DNA of 64,000 nucleotides. Origin: Mesorhizobium huakuii. Lineage in GTDB: Bacteria; Pseudomonadota; Alphaproteobacteria; Rhizobiales; Rhizobiaceae. The position numbers and the translations under genes are program-made. Positions 26,511-34,816 of this stretch are shown piece after piece; the first letter of the stretch is position 1; the number at the start of each line of letters is the position of its first letter. The stretch covers positions 4,894,001-4,958,000 of the forward strand of contig NZ_CP050296.1 in NCBI RefSeq assembly GCF_014189455.1, given 5' to 3'. Under the pieces are notes generated by a model. The model worked only from the letters and a program-made list of their open reading frames with translations, searched no databases and had not been told where the DNA came from.

Positions 26511-26908
26511 AACCACATATCGCGCACGCAGCGGCCATCACGCGGCAAGTCGTCGTAGGTGTCGAGGCCATCGAAATGGTCGATTGGCAGATCGGCGACG
26601 GCCTCGGGCGGCGCCAGCCGCACATTGACGGCGATGCGTGTTCGATCAGACGCGCCGGCGCCCAAGCCGCGCCAGGCCAGCACGCAGGCGCAGGTCGGGC
26701 AGAACAGGATTTCGAGCGACGGCGTATCCTTTCCGGCGCGCGTATAGCTGGTCATCGGTCCGGAAACGCGTATGCGTTCGTCGATATAATCATAGGCCCA
26801 GAGCACGCCATAGCGACGGCAAAGTGTGCAGTTGCAGGCTGTGATCGGCCCGGGATCGCCTTCAAGGGTCCAGTGGGCCGCGCCGCAGTGGCAGGTTCCC
26901 GTCAGCAT
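26507..26908 (-). CDS. GFA (glutathione-dependent formaldehyde-activating) family protein
   Basis: A 133-residue zinc protein of the GFA/CENP-V fold. The seven zinc-ligand Cys are seen in order: CHCG, CNCTLC and CPTCAC. GFA-fold proteins bind glutathione adducts, though most members have no proven formaldehyde activity. It is a single gene between convergent and divergent neighbours. The substrate is unknown. Confidence 0.9.
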   Translation of the reverse strand: MLTGTCHCGAAHWTLEGDPGPITACNCTLCRRYGVLWAYDYIDERIRVSGPMTSYTRAGKDTPSLEILFCPTCACVLAWRGLGAGASDRTRIAVNVRLAPPEAVADLPIDHFDGLDTYDDLPRDGRCVRDMWF

Positions 26909-27070
26909 TCATTCTCCCCCGAGTTGCGACGATGGAGGTTCTCCTATTACCATTTTGCCGGACCCGATGCGATGCACGCAAGCCGCTACGCGGCCTGATG
27001 TGCTCGACGGTCTTTCCTTGTTCCGTCCCAATGTCCTTGCCTTCGCTGCCGGCTTTCGCCATGAAGGCCG

Positions 27071-27835
27071 ATGAACTCGCCTCTGCCAGCCAGCACACGC
27101 CAGCGGCTCGACGACCTGCTCGTCCAGCGCGGCCTGTTTGCCAGCCGCTCGCGTGCCCGCGACGCGGTCGAGCGCGGCACGGTGACGGTTGACGGCACCA
27201 TTGCCCGCAAGCCCGGTCAGAACGTTTCGCCGCAATGCCTTGTTGCCATCGATGATCCGGCGCAGGGCTATGTGTCGCGCGCGGCGCTGAAGCTGATCGG
27301 CGGGCTCGACCATTTCAGCCTCGATCCGGCCGGCCGCGAGGCGCTAGATATTGGTGCCTCGACAGGCGGGTTTACCCAGGTGCTGCTCGAACGCGGTGCG
27401 TCCCATGTCACGGCAATCGATGTCGGTCATGGCCAGATGCATCCCGATGTCGGCAAGGACCCGCGCGTGACGGTCATCGAGGGGCTGAACGCCCGCGATC
27501 TCACCGCTACGGATCTTGCCGGCCGCATTCCGGATTTCATCGTTTCCGACGTCAGCTTCATTTCGCTCAAACTGGCGCTGCCGCCGGCGCTCGCGATTGC
27601 GAAGCCCGGTGCCGCCGCGATCTTTCTGGTCAAGCCGCAATTCGAGGCGGGTCGCGAGGCGATCGGCAAGGGTGGTCTGTTGAAAGATCCCTTCGATGCC
27701 GCCCGTGTCGCCGGCCTGCTGCAGGATTGGCTGGATGCCGTTCCTGGCTGGCGCTCGCTCGGCCTGCATCTGTCGCCGATCGAAGGCGGCGACGGCAATC
27801 GTGAATTCCTGCTCGGTGGGATCAAGGATCGATGA
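27071..27835 (+). CDS. tlyA: TlyA-family rRNA 2'-O-methyltransferase
   Basis: A 254-residue protein. The N-terminal S4 RNA-binding domain covers about residues 8–66 (QRLDDLLVQRGLFASRSRARDAV), followed by an FtsJ-like methyltransferase with SAM motif LDIGASTGGFTQVLLERG and VSDVSFISL. TlyA enzymes methylate the 2'-OH of cytidines in 16S and 23S rRNA; older annotations call them hemolysins. It overlaps the next RNA methyltransferase gene by 4 bp, so both form one RNA-modification operon. Confidence 0.92.
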   Translation: MNSPLPASTRQRLDDLLVQRGLFASRSRARDAVERGTVTVDGTIARKPGQNVSPQCLVAIDDPAQGYVSRAALKLIGGLDHFSLDPAGREALDIGASTGGFTQVLLERGASHVTAIDVGHGQMHPDVGKDPRVTVIEGLNARDLTATDLAGRIPDFIVSDVSFISLKLALPPALAIAKPGAAAIFLVKPQFEAGREAIGKGGLLKDPFDAARVAGLLQDWLDAVPGWRSLGLHLSPIEGGDGNREFLLGGIKDR

Positions 27836-29067
27836 GCGCGCGCTTCACCATCAAAAAGCTGGGCGCCCAGGGCGACGGCATTGCCGAGACCGAAAGCGGC
27901 GACCTGTTCATTCCCTTCACGCTGCCGGGCGAGGTTGTCACCGCCGCGCGCGAACGGGATCGCGCCACGCTGATGGCGGTGCTGGAAGCCTCACCACTGC
28001 GCATCGATCCGGCCTGCCGCCATTTCACCGAATGCGGCGGCTGTGCCCTCCAGCATTTCGAGACCGAGGCCTATCGCCAGTGGAAACGCGACAAGGTGGT
28101 GCACGCCCTGAAGGGCTTCGATTGCGACATCGATCCGCTGGTCGCCTGCGCGCCGCACACGCGCCGCCGTGTCGTGCTTGCCGCGCGGCGCGCCGAGACG
28201 GGCATGCTGCTCGGCTTCAACCGCCATCTGTCGCCGGAAATCATTTCCATATCGGAATGCCCGATCTCGCTGCCCGAGATCGTCGCCGCGCTCGACCGGC
28301 TGAGGGCGCTCGCCGATTTGATATGCGCCACCACCAAATCGTTCCGGATGGCGGTCACCGTGACCGGTTCCGGCCTCGACGTTGCGGTGCATGAGTCCGG
28401 CAAGCTCGGCGAACACCAGCGCCGCATCGCCTCCAACTTCGTCCTTGCGCAAGGCTTTGCCAGACTGTCCATCGATGACGAGATCGTCATCGAACCGAGG
28501 AAGCCCGTGGTGATGTTCGGCAGCGTTGCCGTCGCCGTGCCGCCTGGCGCCTTCCTGCAGGCGACCGAGGCCGCCGAACAGACCATGGCCGAGATTGTCG
28601 GCACACATCTGAAGCGCGCCAAGAAGGTCGCCGATCTTTTCGCCGGTTGCGGCAGCTTTGCCTTGCGGTTGGCCGCGAAGTCGGAAGTCCATGCGGTGGA
28701 AGGCGATGCGGCCGCACTTTCAGCGCTCGACCGGGGGGCACGTTTCGCCACCGGCTTGAAGCGGGTGACGGGCGAACGCCGCGACCTGTTTCGCCGTCCG
28801 CTGACGTTCAAGGAATTGAATGCCTTCGACGGCCTTGTCTTCGACCCGCCGCGGGCAGGTGCCGAGGATCAGTCGAAGCAGATCGCCCGCTCTGATGTTC
28901 CCTTCGTTGCCGCGGTGTCCTGCAACCCGGTGACGCTGGCGCGCGACCTGCGCATCCTCATCGACGGTGGCTATCAACTGAAAAGCGTGACGCCGATCGA
29001 CCAGTTCCTGTGGTCGCCCCATGTCGAGGCTGTCGCGCTACTGGAAAAGCCCAAGAAGCGCCGATAG
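27832..29067 (+). CDS. TrmA/RumA-family RNA (uracil-5-)methyltransferase
   Basis: A 411-residue enzyme. A TRAM-like RNA-binding start (KKLGAQGDGIAETESGDLFIPF) is followed by a [4Fe-4S] Cys cluster in CRHFTECGGCALQHF. The SAM motif is VADLFAGCGSFALRLA, and the catalytic Cys is in VSCNPVTLARDL. Members methylate uridines in rRNA or tRNA. Whether the target resembles RlmD, RlmC or TrmA cannot be told. It is coupled to tlyA by an ATGA overlap. Confidence 0.92.
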   Translation: MSARFTIKKLGAQGDGIAETESGDLFIPFTLPGEVVTAARERDRATLMAVLEASPLRIDPACRHFTECGGCALQHFETEAYRQWKRDKVVHALKGFDCDIDPLVACAPHTRRRVVLAARRAETGMLLGFNRHLSPEIISISECPISLPEIVAALDRLRALADLICATTKSFRMAVTVTGSGLDVAVHESGKLGEHQRRIASNFVLAQGFARLSIDDEIVIEPRKPVVMFGSVAVAVPPGAFLQATEAAEQTMAEIVGTHLKRAKKVADLFAGCGSFALRLAAKSEVHAVEGDAAALSALDRGARFATGLKRVTGERRDLFRRPLTFKELNAFDGLVFDPPRAGAEDQSKQIARSDVPFVAAVSCNPVTLARDLRILIDGGYQLKSVTPIDQFLWSPHVEAVALLEKPKKRR

Positions 29068-29258
29068 GCGGATCTCGGTTCGACTGCCGCGCGGACAGAA
29101 AGCGATCACTTTTCCTTGAAATCGCCAGTTGGGCTATACTCGATCCCAACCTGCCGAGATCGCGCCGCAAAGCCGCCTCTTTGCGCCCATCTAGTCCAGA
29201 TCGCTGGAGGAGGGGAAGGGCCTCGACAGCGTCGGCTCTTTACCCATGGTGGCCTGAA

Positions 29259-31733
29259 ATGCGGATGCTCCAGAAATTCCTCAGTTTATTCGTCCTCTTG
29301 CTTGTCGTCGCCGCCTCGGCGACGGGCGCGCTCGCGCAACAGCAAAAACGCCTCGCTTTCGTCATCGGCAACGCTGCCTATCCGTCCGGCGCGCTGGTGA
29401 TACCCGCCAACGACGCCGGACTGATCGCGCAGACCTTGCAGGCTGCCGGTTTCGATGTGGTCGGCGCCCGTGATGTAGATCAGGAGTCGCTGCGCGGCGC
29501 GCTGCGCGACTTCCTCGGCAAGGTCTCCGCCGCCGGACCCGACGCGGTCGTCTTCGTCTACCTCGCCGGCCAAGGTGTGCAGTTCGAAGGCGAGAACTAC
29601 TTCCTGCCGGTCGATGCCCAGATCGCCAATCCAGCCGACGTCCCGCTCCAGGCGATGCGGCTCTCCGACGTCACCAAGTCGCTGGCTGGCCTGCCGACGA
29701 AGGTCAACATCGTCGTGCTCGACGCGGCGCGACCGAATGCATTCCCGCAAACGAACCAGCCGCTGGCCGGCGGCCTCGCACTGGTCGATCCCGACCCGAA
29801 CATGCTGATCGCCTTCAACGCCGCCCCGGGCACCGTCGCGCTGGAAGGCAAGGGCCCGTACGGCGCCTATGCCCAGGCGCTGGCCGAGATGATGCGCGAC
29901 GGCGGCCTGTCGCTCGACGATGTGTTCGACCGCACGCGCCTGCGCGTCAACGAAGTGACGCAAGGGGCCGAAGTGCCTTGGAACGCCTCGAAGATCAGCG
30001 CGCCCTTCGTGTTTTTCGATCGTGCCCCGGATGCGCCCGCGCCGAAGGTTTCGGAGGCCGAATCCCAGGCCAACCGGACCAGGGAAATCCGCGACTTCGA
30101 TGCCCACGACGCTTATGTAGCGGCGCTCGATCGCGATACGCTGCGCGGTTATGAGGATTTCGTCGGCGCCTATCCGCACGATCCGATGGCCAAGCGCGTG
30201 CGCGCCATCATCGCAGCGCGGCGCGAGGCGATCACTTGGCGCGAAACCTGGCTACGGGACACGCCGGAAGCCTACTGGTCATATCTCCGGCGCTACCCGC
30301 ATGGCCCGCATGCCTGGGATGCCCGCCGCCGGCTCGAGCATTTCGAAGCGGCCCTGGAGCCCCCGGAAGATTTCACCGTCTACGCCTATGACGTGCCGCC
30401 GCCGCCGGAGGAGGAAATCGTCTACGTCGACCGTCCCGTACTCTATTTCGACGACCCCGATTTCGATTTCGATCCGCCGCCGCCCGTGACGGTGATCTTC
30501 CTGCCGCCACGGCCGCGCGACTTCATCGAATTGCCGCCACCGCCGCCGCCGGTCGGTGTCTTCCTTCTGCCGACACCGGTCTTTGTGCCCGTGCCGGCGT
30601 GGGTCAACCCGCCGCATGACATCTTCCCACCGCCGGACAATGTCATCTTCAACAACATCCACAACACCACGATCATCAACAACACGACGGTCAACGAGAA
30701 CAACAACCAGGGCGGCGGCCTCACCACGGGCCAGAAACTGACCGCCGGCGCCGTGGGCCTGGGTGCGGCCGCACTGGCGACCAAGGTGGCGCTGCCAGCT
30801 CTTCTGCAGAAGAAAGAAGCCGTGCTGTCCAAGCAGAACCCGGGCGGCCTGCCGCTGAAGCCGGGGCAGGGTGGCCAGCAGCCCGGAGGTGCCACGCCGC
30901 TGTCGAAGACCTTGCCTGCCGACAAGCTGACAGGTCATGCCTTGCCCGGCGCCGACGGCAAGACGCTGCCGCTCGTCAATGGCAAGCCGGTGCTGAATGG
31001 ACAGAACCTGCCCAACAACCCGAACCTGCCCAACAACAAGTCTAAGAAGCTGTTGAACAAGCAGGGCACGACAGGTGGAAACGCCGTGACCGGGAACCCG
31101 GTGCTGAATGGACAGAACCTGCCCACCAACCCGAACCTGCCCAACAACAAGTCCAAGAAGCTCTTGAACAAGCAGGTCACGACAGGTGGAAACGCCGTGA
31201 CCGGTAACCCGGTGGTGAATGGGCAAAACGGGGCCAATGGCCAAGGCAATGGGCAGGGCCAGAACGGTACCGGCAAGACTGGCAAGAAGCTCCGCAAGAT
31301 TCCTGACGCCAACGGCACGCCTGCGGCGAATGGAGCGAACAACGCTTCGGCGCTCAATGGCCAGAATTCAGGCCAGAATCCGCCCAATGGCAAGTTCAAG
31401 AAGCTTCACAACCAAGGCAGTGGCCAGACGAACGGCCAGGCCAATGGGCAAGGCGGTGGGGCACAGGGCAATGGCAACGGTCCCAAATTCCACAAGCTGC
31501 CCGCCAACGGAAACGGTGGTGGCAATGTCCAGCAGAAATTCAAGGTCAACAATGGCAATCCGCAGCTGAAGGTGCAGGGTCAACCGAAGCCGCAGAGGCC
31601 GGAGTTCCACGCCCAGCCGAAGCAGGAGATCCAGCAGGTGCACCGGCAGCCGCAGGCGCAGCCAAAGCCGCAGCCGCCAGCCGTCAAGAAGCCGTCTTGC
31701 GGGCACCCCAATGAGCCCGCTTGCAAGAAATAG
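29259..31733 (+). CDS. Exported caspase-fold protein with dead active site and repeat tail
   Basis: An 824-residue protein. A signal peptide (about 1–27) precedes a caspase/metacaspase p20-like domain (KRLAFVIGNAAYPSG … NYFLPVDAQI), about residues 28–255. Both catalytic residues are replaced: the His of the usual AGHGVQ is Gln105 (AGQGVQ) and the Cys of LDACR is Ala157 (LDAAR). Then come helical repeats, a Pro/Asp-rich region, an Asn-rich stretch, a hydrophobic segment near 495–515, and an Asn/Gly/Gln/Lys-rich tail with 37-residue repeats, ending SCGHPNEPACKK. It is probably a scaffold or binding protein. It stands alone after the RNA methyltransferase operon. Confidence 0.85.
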   Translation: MRMLQKFLSLFVLLLVVAASATGALAQQQKRLAFVIGNAAYPSGALVIPANDAGLIAQTLQAAGFDVVGARDVDQESLRGALRDFLGKVSAAGPDAVVFVYLAGQGVQFEGENYFLPVDAQIANPADVPLQAMRLSDVTKSLAGLPTKVNIVVLDAARPNAFPQTNQPLAGGLALVDPDPNMLIAFNAAPGTVALEGKGPYGAYAQALAEMMRDGGLSLDDVFDRTRLRVNEVTQGAEVPWNASKISAPFVFFDRAPDAPAPKVSEAESQANRTREIRDFDAHDAYVAALDRDTLRGYEDFVGAYPHDPMAKRVRAIIAARREAITWRETWLRDTPEAYWSYLRRYPHGPHAWDARRRLEHFEAALEPPEDFTVYAYDVPPPPEEEIVYVDRPVLYFDDPDFDFDPPPPVTVIFLPPRPRDFIELPPPPPPVGVFLLPTPVFVPVPAWVNPPHDIFPPPDNVIFNNIHNTTIINNTTVNENNNQGGGLTTGQKLTAGAVGLGAAALATKVALPALLQKKEAVLSKQNPGGLPLKPGQGGQQPGGATPLSKTLPADKLTGHALPGADGKTLPLVNGKPVLNGQNLPNNPNLPNNKSKKLLNKQGTTGGNAVTGNPVLNGQNLPTNPNLPNNKSKKLLNKQVTTGGNAVTGNPVVNGQNGANGQGNGQGQNGTGKTGKKLRKIPDANGTPAANGANNASALNGQNSGQNPPNGKFKKLHNQGSGQTNGQANGQGGGAQGNGNGPKFHKLPANGNGGGNVQQKFKVNNGNPQLKVQGQPKPQRPEFHAQPKQEIQQVHRQPQAQPKPQPPAVKKPSCGHPNEPACKK
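30990..31211 (+). repeat. Two tandem 111-bp coding repeats, third partial copy follows
   Basis: Units 30990–31100 and 31101–31211 are near-identical and encode 37 residues each (VLNGQNLP-NPNLPNNKSKKLLNK…). A third unit starts at 31212 but diverges after about 10 residues. They lie in the tail of the caspase-like protein and may vary in number between strains. Confidence 0.9.
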
Positions 31734-31972
31734 CACATGTCGCCCGGAGGTGGCCCGGCTCGGGTCGTGACATGCGTAAGGCTTGAAACGCATCGCCGGT
31801 CGCGTTGTGTGAGGTGAGGCGGCTGTGCCGGGTTGGCGGCAAGATATGGCCGGGCCGCTGCGGCAACCCCCGATCAGATCACAACTGCGTGGTTGGCTAC
31901 AGCCAAGATTGCGCGGCGCCCCGGCTCGCTGATACCCAGTCAGTGCCGGGGGGCCTCAAGGGAGTAACCATA

Positions 31973-32245
31973 ATGAGGATTGCAAGCGTTCTGACGTCTA
32001 TCGCCGTGGCCGGTTTCATCGCGACGGGAGTCGCCGCGGCAGCGACGACGGCGGCCACGACGACCACTGCGCCGGCCGCCACCACGGCCGCCCCCATGAA
32101 GAAGGCGCCGGCGACTGCCATGACGCCGGAGAAAACCGCTATTTCGAAGCAATGTTCAGCCCTTGCCGACGCCAAGAAGCTGCACGGCAAGGCGCGCGAG
32201 AAATTCCGGGCCGACTGCAAGAAGAACGGCGGCAAACCCACCTGA
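31973..32245 (+). CDS. PsiF-repeat-like exported protein
   Basis: A 90-residue protein. A signal peptide (MRIASVLTSIAVAGFIATGVAAA) is followed by a Thr/Ala-rich linker and one PsiF-like motif (SKQCSALADAKKLHGKAREKFRADCKKNG) with two Cys that could pair. PsiF proteins were named for phosphate-starvation induction in E. coli; their function is unknown. The ATG at 31973 lies 9 bases after GGGAG. No Pho box was identified. Confidence 0.75.
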   Translation: MRIASVLTSIAVAGFIATGVAAAATTAATTTTAPAATTAAPMKKAPATAMTPEKTAISKQCSALADAKKLHGKAREKFRADCKKNGGKPT

Positions 32246-32273
32246 TCAACCGCCGTCGCGGCGGAGGTTCGCT

Positions 32274-32301
32274 GCCAGCCTGCTCTACCGGGGAGGCTGG
32301 C
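32274..32301 (+). terminator. Stem-loop after PsiF-like gene
   Basis: GCCAGCCT (32274–32281) and AGGCTGGC (32294–32301) form a perfect 8-bp stem with a 12-base loop, followed by GGCAATTTC. It starts 29 bases after the stop codon. Confidence 0.5.
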
Positions 32302-32449
32302 GGCAATTTCGGAAAATATGAGCCCGGTTTCGTTTGAAGCCGCTCCCACATAGGCCGGACTAGGGCAGAAAGTACGCGGGTGGCATTCGCCATCTTGACG
32401 GTTGGGTAACTCGCCCAACAGCATTGACCGCTGCGGCCCTGACAGCCTC

Positions 32450-33214
32450 TCAGTCTACGAGTTTGGCAACGTTTGTTAGGGTCTTCGGCGTGCCACCCCG
32501 CTGGTTGATCGACAGCCAGATATTCGGGTTCTGCTGCGACTGGCGTTTCAGGAAGTAGTAGCCGGTCGCGTTCCAGGGCCTGATTTCGTCGACCAGATTG
32601 TCGAGGACGAGATCGCCCTTGTCGGTTTTCACCGTCAGGATGGTGTGGCCTTCATTGTCAAGATCGTGCACCACGGTCATCAGCAGCGCCTGCCGGGGGA
32701 ACCCAGCCTCCTGAAGAAGCTTGCGCTTGTAGAGTGCGTAGATCTTGCAGTCGCCCTTGCCGTCAACCGGGTAATCCCAGTGGTCTACCATCGTGCCCCA
32801 GTGCTCGAAATTGCTGACGGGCTTGATGTCGTTGTTTGCCTTGAGGTTTATCCGATTGAGGATGCGCAGGTTCTGTGCGGTCAGCTTGACGTTCGTGGCC
32901 GGCAGCGCGGGGACCTTGCACTCTTTTGGCCGGCGATGGCAGAAATCGAGCCAGCCGTAAGGAACGCTGGTACGTCCACCAACCGAGGCGAAGCGCAAGG
33001 CATCCGCGGATGGTTGCGTCTTCCTGAGCAATGTCGACTGTTTGAGTAAAGTGGATTGCGCTGAAGCCGAACCGACATCCAACGAAGTTGCACCAATCAG
33101 CGAAACACTGCCAAGCAGGAACGAGGAAGTCAGGACGCCGAGGGAACGCAGCACTGGCAACACCACCGTACGAGAGCACCGATCAACGGTAATGTGGTGA
33201 CGGCGCACGATCAA
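32450..33214 (-). CDS. Transglutaminase-like cysteine peptidase (BTLCP)
   Basis: A 254-residue exported protein with a signal-like hydrophobic N-terminus (about 18–45) and a transglutaminase-like fold. The catalytic triad is visible: Cys in GKGDCKIYALYKR, His in EGHTILTV and Asp in LVLDNLVDE. BTLCP proteins (the LapG group) are periplasmic; LapG cleaves a biofilm adhesin under c-di-GMP control. No adhesin or LapD gene adjoins it here, so the substrate is open. It lies alone on the minus strand. Confidence 0.88.
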   Translation of the reverse strand: MIVRRHHITVDRCSRTVVLPVLRSLGVLTSSFLLGSVSLIGATSLDVGSASAQSTLLKQSTLLRKTQPSADALRFASVGGRTSVPYGWLDFCHRRPKECKVPALPATNVKLTAQNLRILNRINLKANNDIKPVSNFEHWGTMVDHWDYPVDGKGDCKIYALYKRKLLQEAGFPRQALLMTVVHDLDNEGHTILTVKTDKGDLVLDNLVDEIRPWNATGYYFLKRQSQQNPNIWLSINQRGGTPKTLTNVAKLVD

Positions 33215-33307
33215 TTAAACATTTAAGAAGGCGTTAACATGTTCGTGTTCGCGGTCTGCAAACGCGTCGGGACGCCAGCACGAGGCCACTGTGCCACGGC
33301 GTCATCA

Positions 33308-33697
33308 CTATGCTTCTTGCACGTCCCCAAGCCCCGCCGCTTGCGCCGCCTTGATCAATTTGCGGTCGAAGGTCACGAATCCCGTACAATGCGCCGACTT
33401 GCCGAGGTGTAGCGCATCCGCGAGATCCACACCGGCCTCGACCAGATCGAGCGCGGAAGAGACAAGCGCCGCGTCTTCGATTTCAACCGTGGGAAGGCCG
33501 CCGAACGCCCGCAAAGCTCTGACGACAGTGGCCTGGTGATAGCCGTAGGCGCTGCGCAGCACCCACTCGGCTTCCAGGATAACCGTCACAGCGACAAATA
33601 CCTGTCGGTCATCGATGACGCGCCGGGCGCGCGAGGATTGCTCGGGATGGTCGTTGGTCAGGTACCGAACGACAATATTGGTATCAATCGCGAGCAT
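33308..33697 (-). CDS. VapC-like PIN-domain toxin
   Basis: A 129-residue PIN-domain ribonuclease. The four acidic metal-site residues appear in order: Asp in LAIDTNIVVRYL, Glu in ILEAEWVL, Asp in GVDLADALHL and Asp in FVTFDRKLI. The ATG at 33697 overlaps the AbrB-type antitoxin gene by 14 bp. VapC toxins cut tRNA or rRNA; the target is unknown. Confidence 0.92.
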   Translation of the reverse strand: MLAIDTNIVVRYLTNDHPEQSSRARRVIDDRQVFVAVTVILEAEWVLRSAYGYHQATVVRALRAFGGLPTVEIEDAALVSSALDLVEAGVDLADALHLGKSAHCTGFVTFDRKLIKAAQAAGLGDVQEA

Positions 33698-33959
33698 GCC
33701 GCCGCCGTGCTTCGGCGAGAACGCCCGCATCCATGTCTTCAAGTGTCTTCGGCCTGCCGTTATGGGGCAGGAAACCAAAGACGTCTTGAGGCCGGGTTGC
33801 GGCGAAGGCAGGTGCTGGCTTCAAAAGAACGCCCTCCGGCGTGTCTTCGACCTCCAGGCGGGTGCCGGCGCCCCATTCCCTGCGTTTGCGGATCGCGCTC
33901 GGCAGGATCACTTGCCCCTTGGTCGAGACGGTGGTGGTGAGCTTTTCGGAGCCGGCCAT
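33684..33959 (-). CDS. AbrB/MazE-type (VapB) antitoxin
   Basis: A 91-residue antitoxin with an N-terminal SpoVT/AbrB swapped-hairpin DNA-binding domain (TTTVSTKGQVILPSAIRKRREW, GTRLEVED). The C-terminal part should bind the VapC toxin encoded downstream with a 14-bp overlap. Such proteins repress their own promoter. Two TCTTAC direct repeats 11 bp apart lie just upstream. Confidence 0.92.
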   Translation of the reverse strand: MAGSEKLTTTVSTKGQVILPSAIRKRREWGAGTRLEVEDTPEGVLLKPAPAFAATRPQDVFGFLPHNGRPKTLEDMDAGVLAEARRRHARD

Positions 33960-33975
33960 TGTAGCCTACCTCAGT

Positions 33976-33992
33976 GTAAGACAAAGGTAAGA
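33976..33992 (-). promoter_or_regulatory. Direct-repeat candidate operator of vapBC
   Basis: TCTTAC occurs twice (minus strand) with an 11-bp period, one helical turn, 17 bp upstream of the antitoxin start. It is a plausible AbrB-type antitoxin site, inferred from spacing alone. Confidence 0.4.
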
Positions 33993-34043
33993 TATACCCT
34001 TAGCGGTTGGAATTCAATCCACGAGATCCCGCGCGCGGCAGCG

Positions 34044-34751
34044 TCAGCCTGCTTCCGAAAGGATACGCTCGACGAAGGCAGGAACCACTTGCGTCGCCGG
34101 TCCTTCCATCTGCTCGTCGAAGCGCGAGGCCCAGCCTGCGCATTTCAAATTGAGTTCGATCGTCAAGGCGCCGGCGGCACGGGCCTCCTCGACGAAACCG
34201 GCCGCCGGGTAGACGCTGCCGCTCGTTCCGATCGCCAGGAACAGGTCGCAATGCGTCAGCGCTTCGCCGATCTCTTCCATGCGGTAAGGCATCTCGCCGA
34301 ACCAGACCACATCAGGCCGCAGCTTGCCTCTTGAGCCGCAGGCCGGGCATCCGGATTGAACGGTGATGTCACCTGTCCAGGCGCTGCTTGCGCCACAGTC
34401 CTGGCAAAGCGCGCGGCCGAGTTCGCCATGCATATGGATCAGTTTCCGCGAGCCGGCGCGCTCATGCAGATCGTCGATGTTCTGGGTGACGAGGAGGATG
34501 TCGCCCTGAACTTCGCGCTCGAGCCTGGCCAGTGCGGCATGGGCGGCGTTCGGCTCGACGCTGTCCATCTGCCGCCGGCGCATATTGTAGAAATCCTGCA
34601 CTTTGGCGGGATCGCGGGCAAAGCCTTCGGGTGTCGCAACGTCTTCGAGATCGAATTTCGCCCAGACGCCATCGGGATCGCGAAAGGTCGCGACGCCCGA
34701 TTCCGCCGAAATGCCAGCGCCTGTCAGGATGACGATCTTGGATCTGGACAT
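34044..34751 (-). CDS. cobB: Sir2-family NAD-dependent protein deacylase
   Basis: A 235-residue sirtuin that removes acyl groups from lysines using NAD+. The NAD-binding motif is ILTGAGISAESGVATFRD, the catalytic region TQNIDDLHERAGS then IHMHGEL, and the zinc-binding Cys pairs are CQDCG and CPACG. Length matches bacterial CobB. It is 65 bp downstream of tldD on the same strand and may be cotranscribed. Confidence 0.94.
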   Translation of the reverse strand: MSRSKIVILTGAGISAESGVATFRDPDGVWAKFDLEDVATPEGFARDPAKVQDFYNMRRRQMDSVEPNAAHAALARLEREVQGDILLVTQNIDDLHERAGSRKLIHMHGELGRALCQDCGASSAWTGDITVQSGCPACGSRGKLRPDVVWFGEMPYRMEEIGEALTHCDLFLAIGTSGSVYPAAGFVEEARAAGALTIELNLKCAGWASRFDEQMEGPATQVVPAFVERILSEAG

Positions 34752-34816
34752 GGTCGGGGCCGCTTGGATTCGGAAACATCACTTTGGCGGGTGATATACC
34801 GGAACGGCCCCGAGCC

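Noticed and set aside
30990..31260. CRISPR-like array
   Set aside because: The repeats are coding, contiguous with no spacers, and 111 bp long, inside the pseudo-caspase gene.
33308..33959. Part of a genomic island with the nearby sirtuin and tldD genes
   Set aside because: No integrase, tRNA site or direct repeats were seen; neighbours are core genes.
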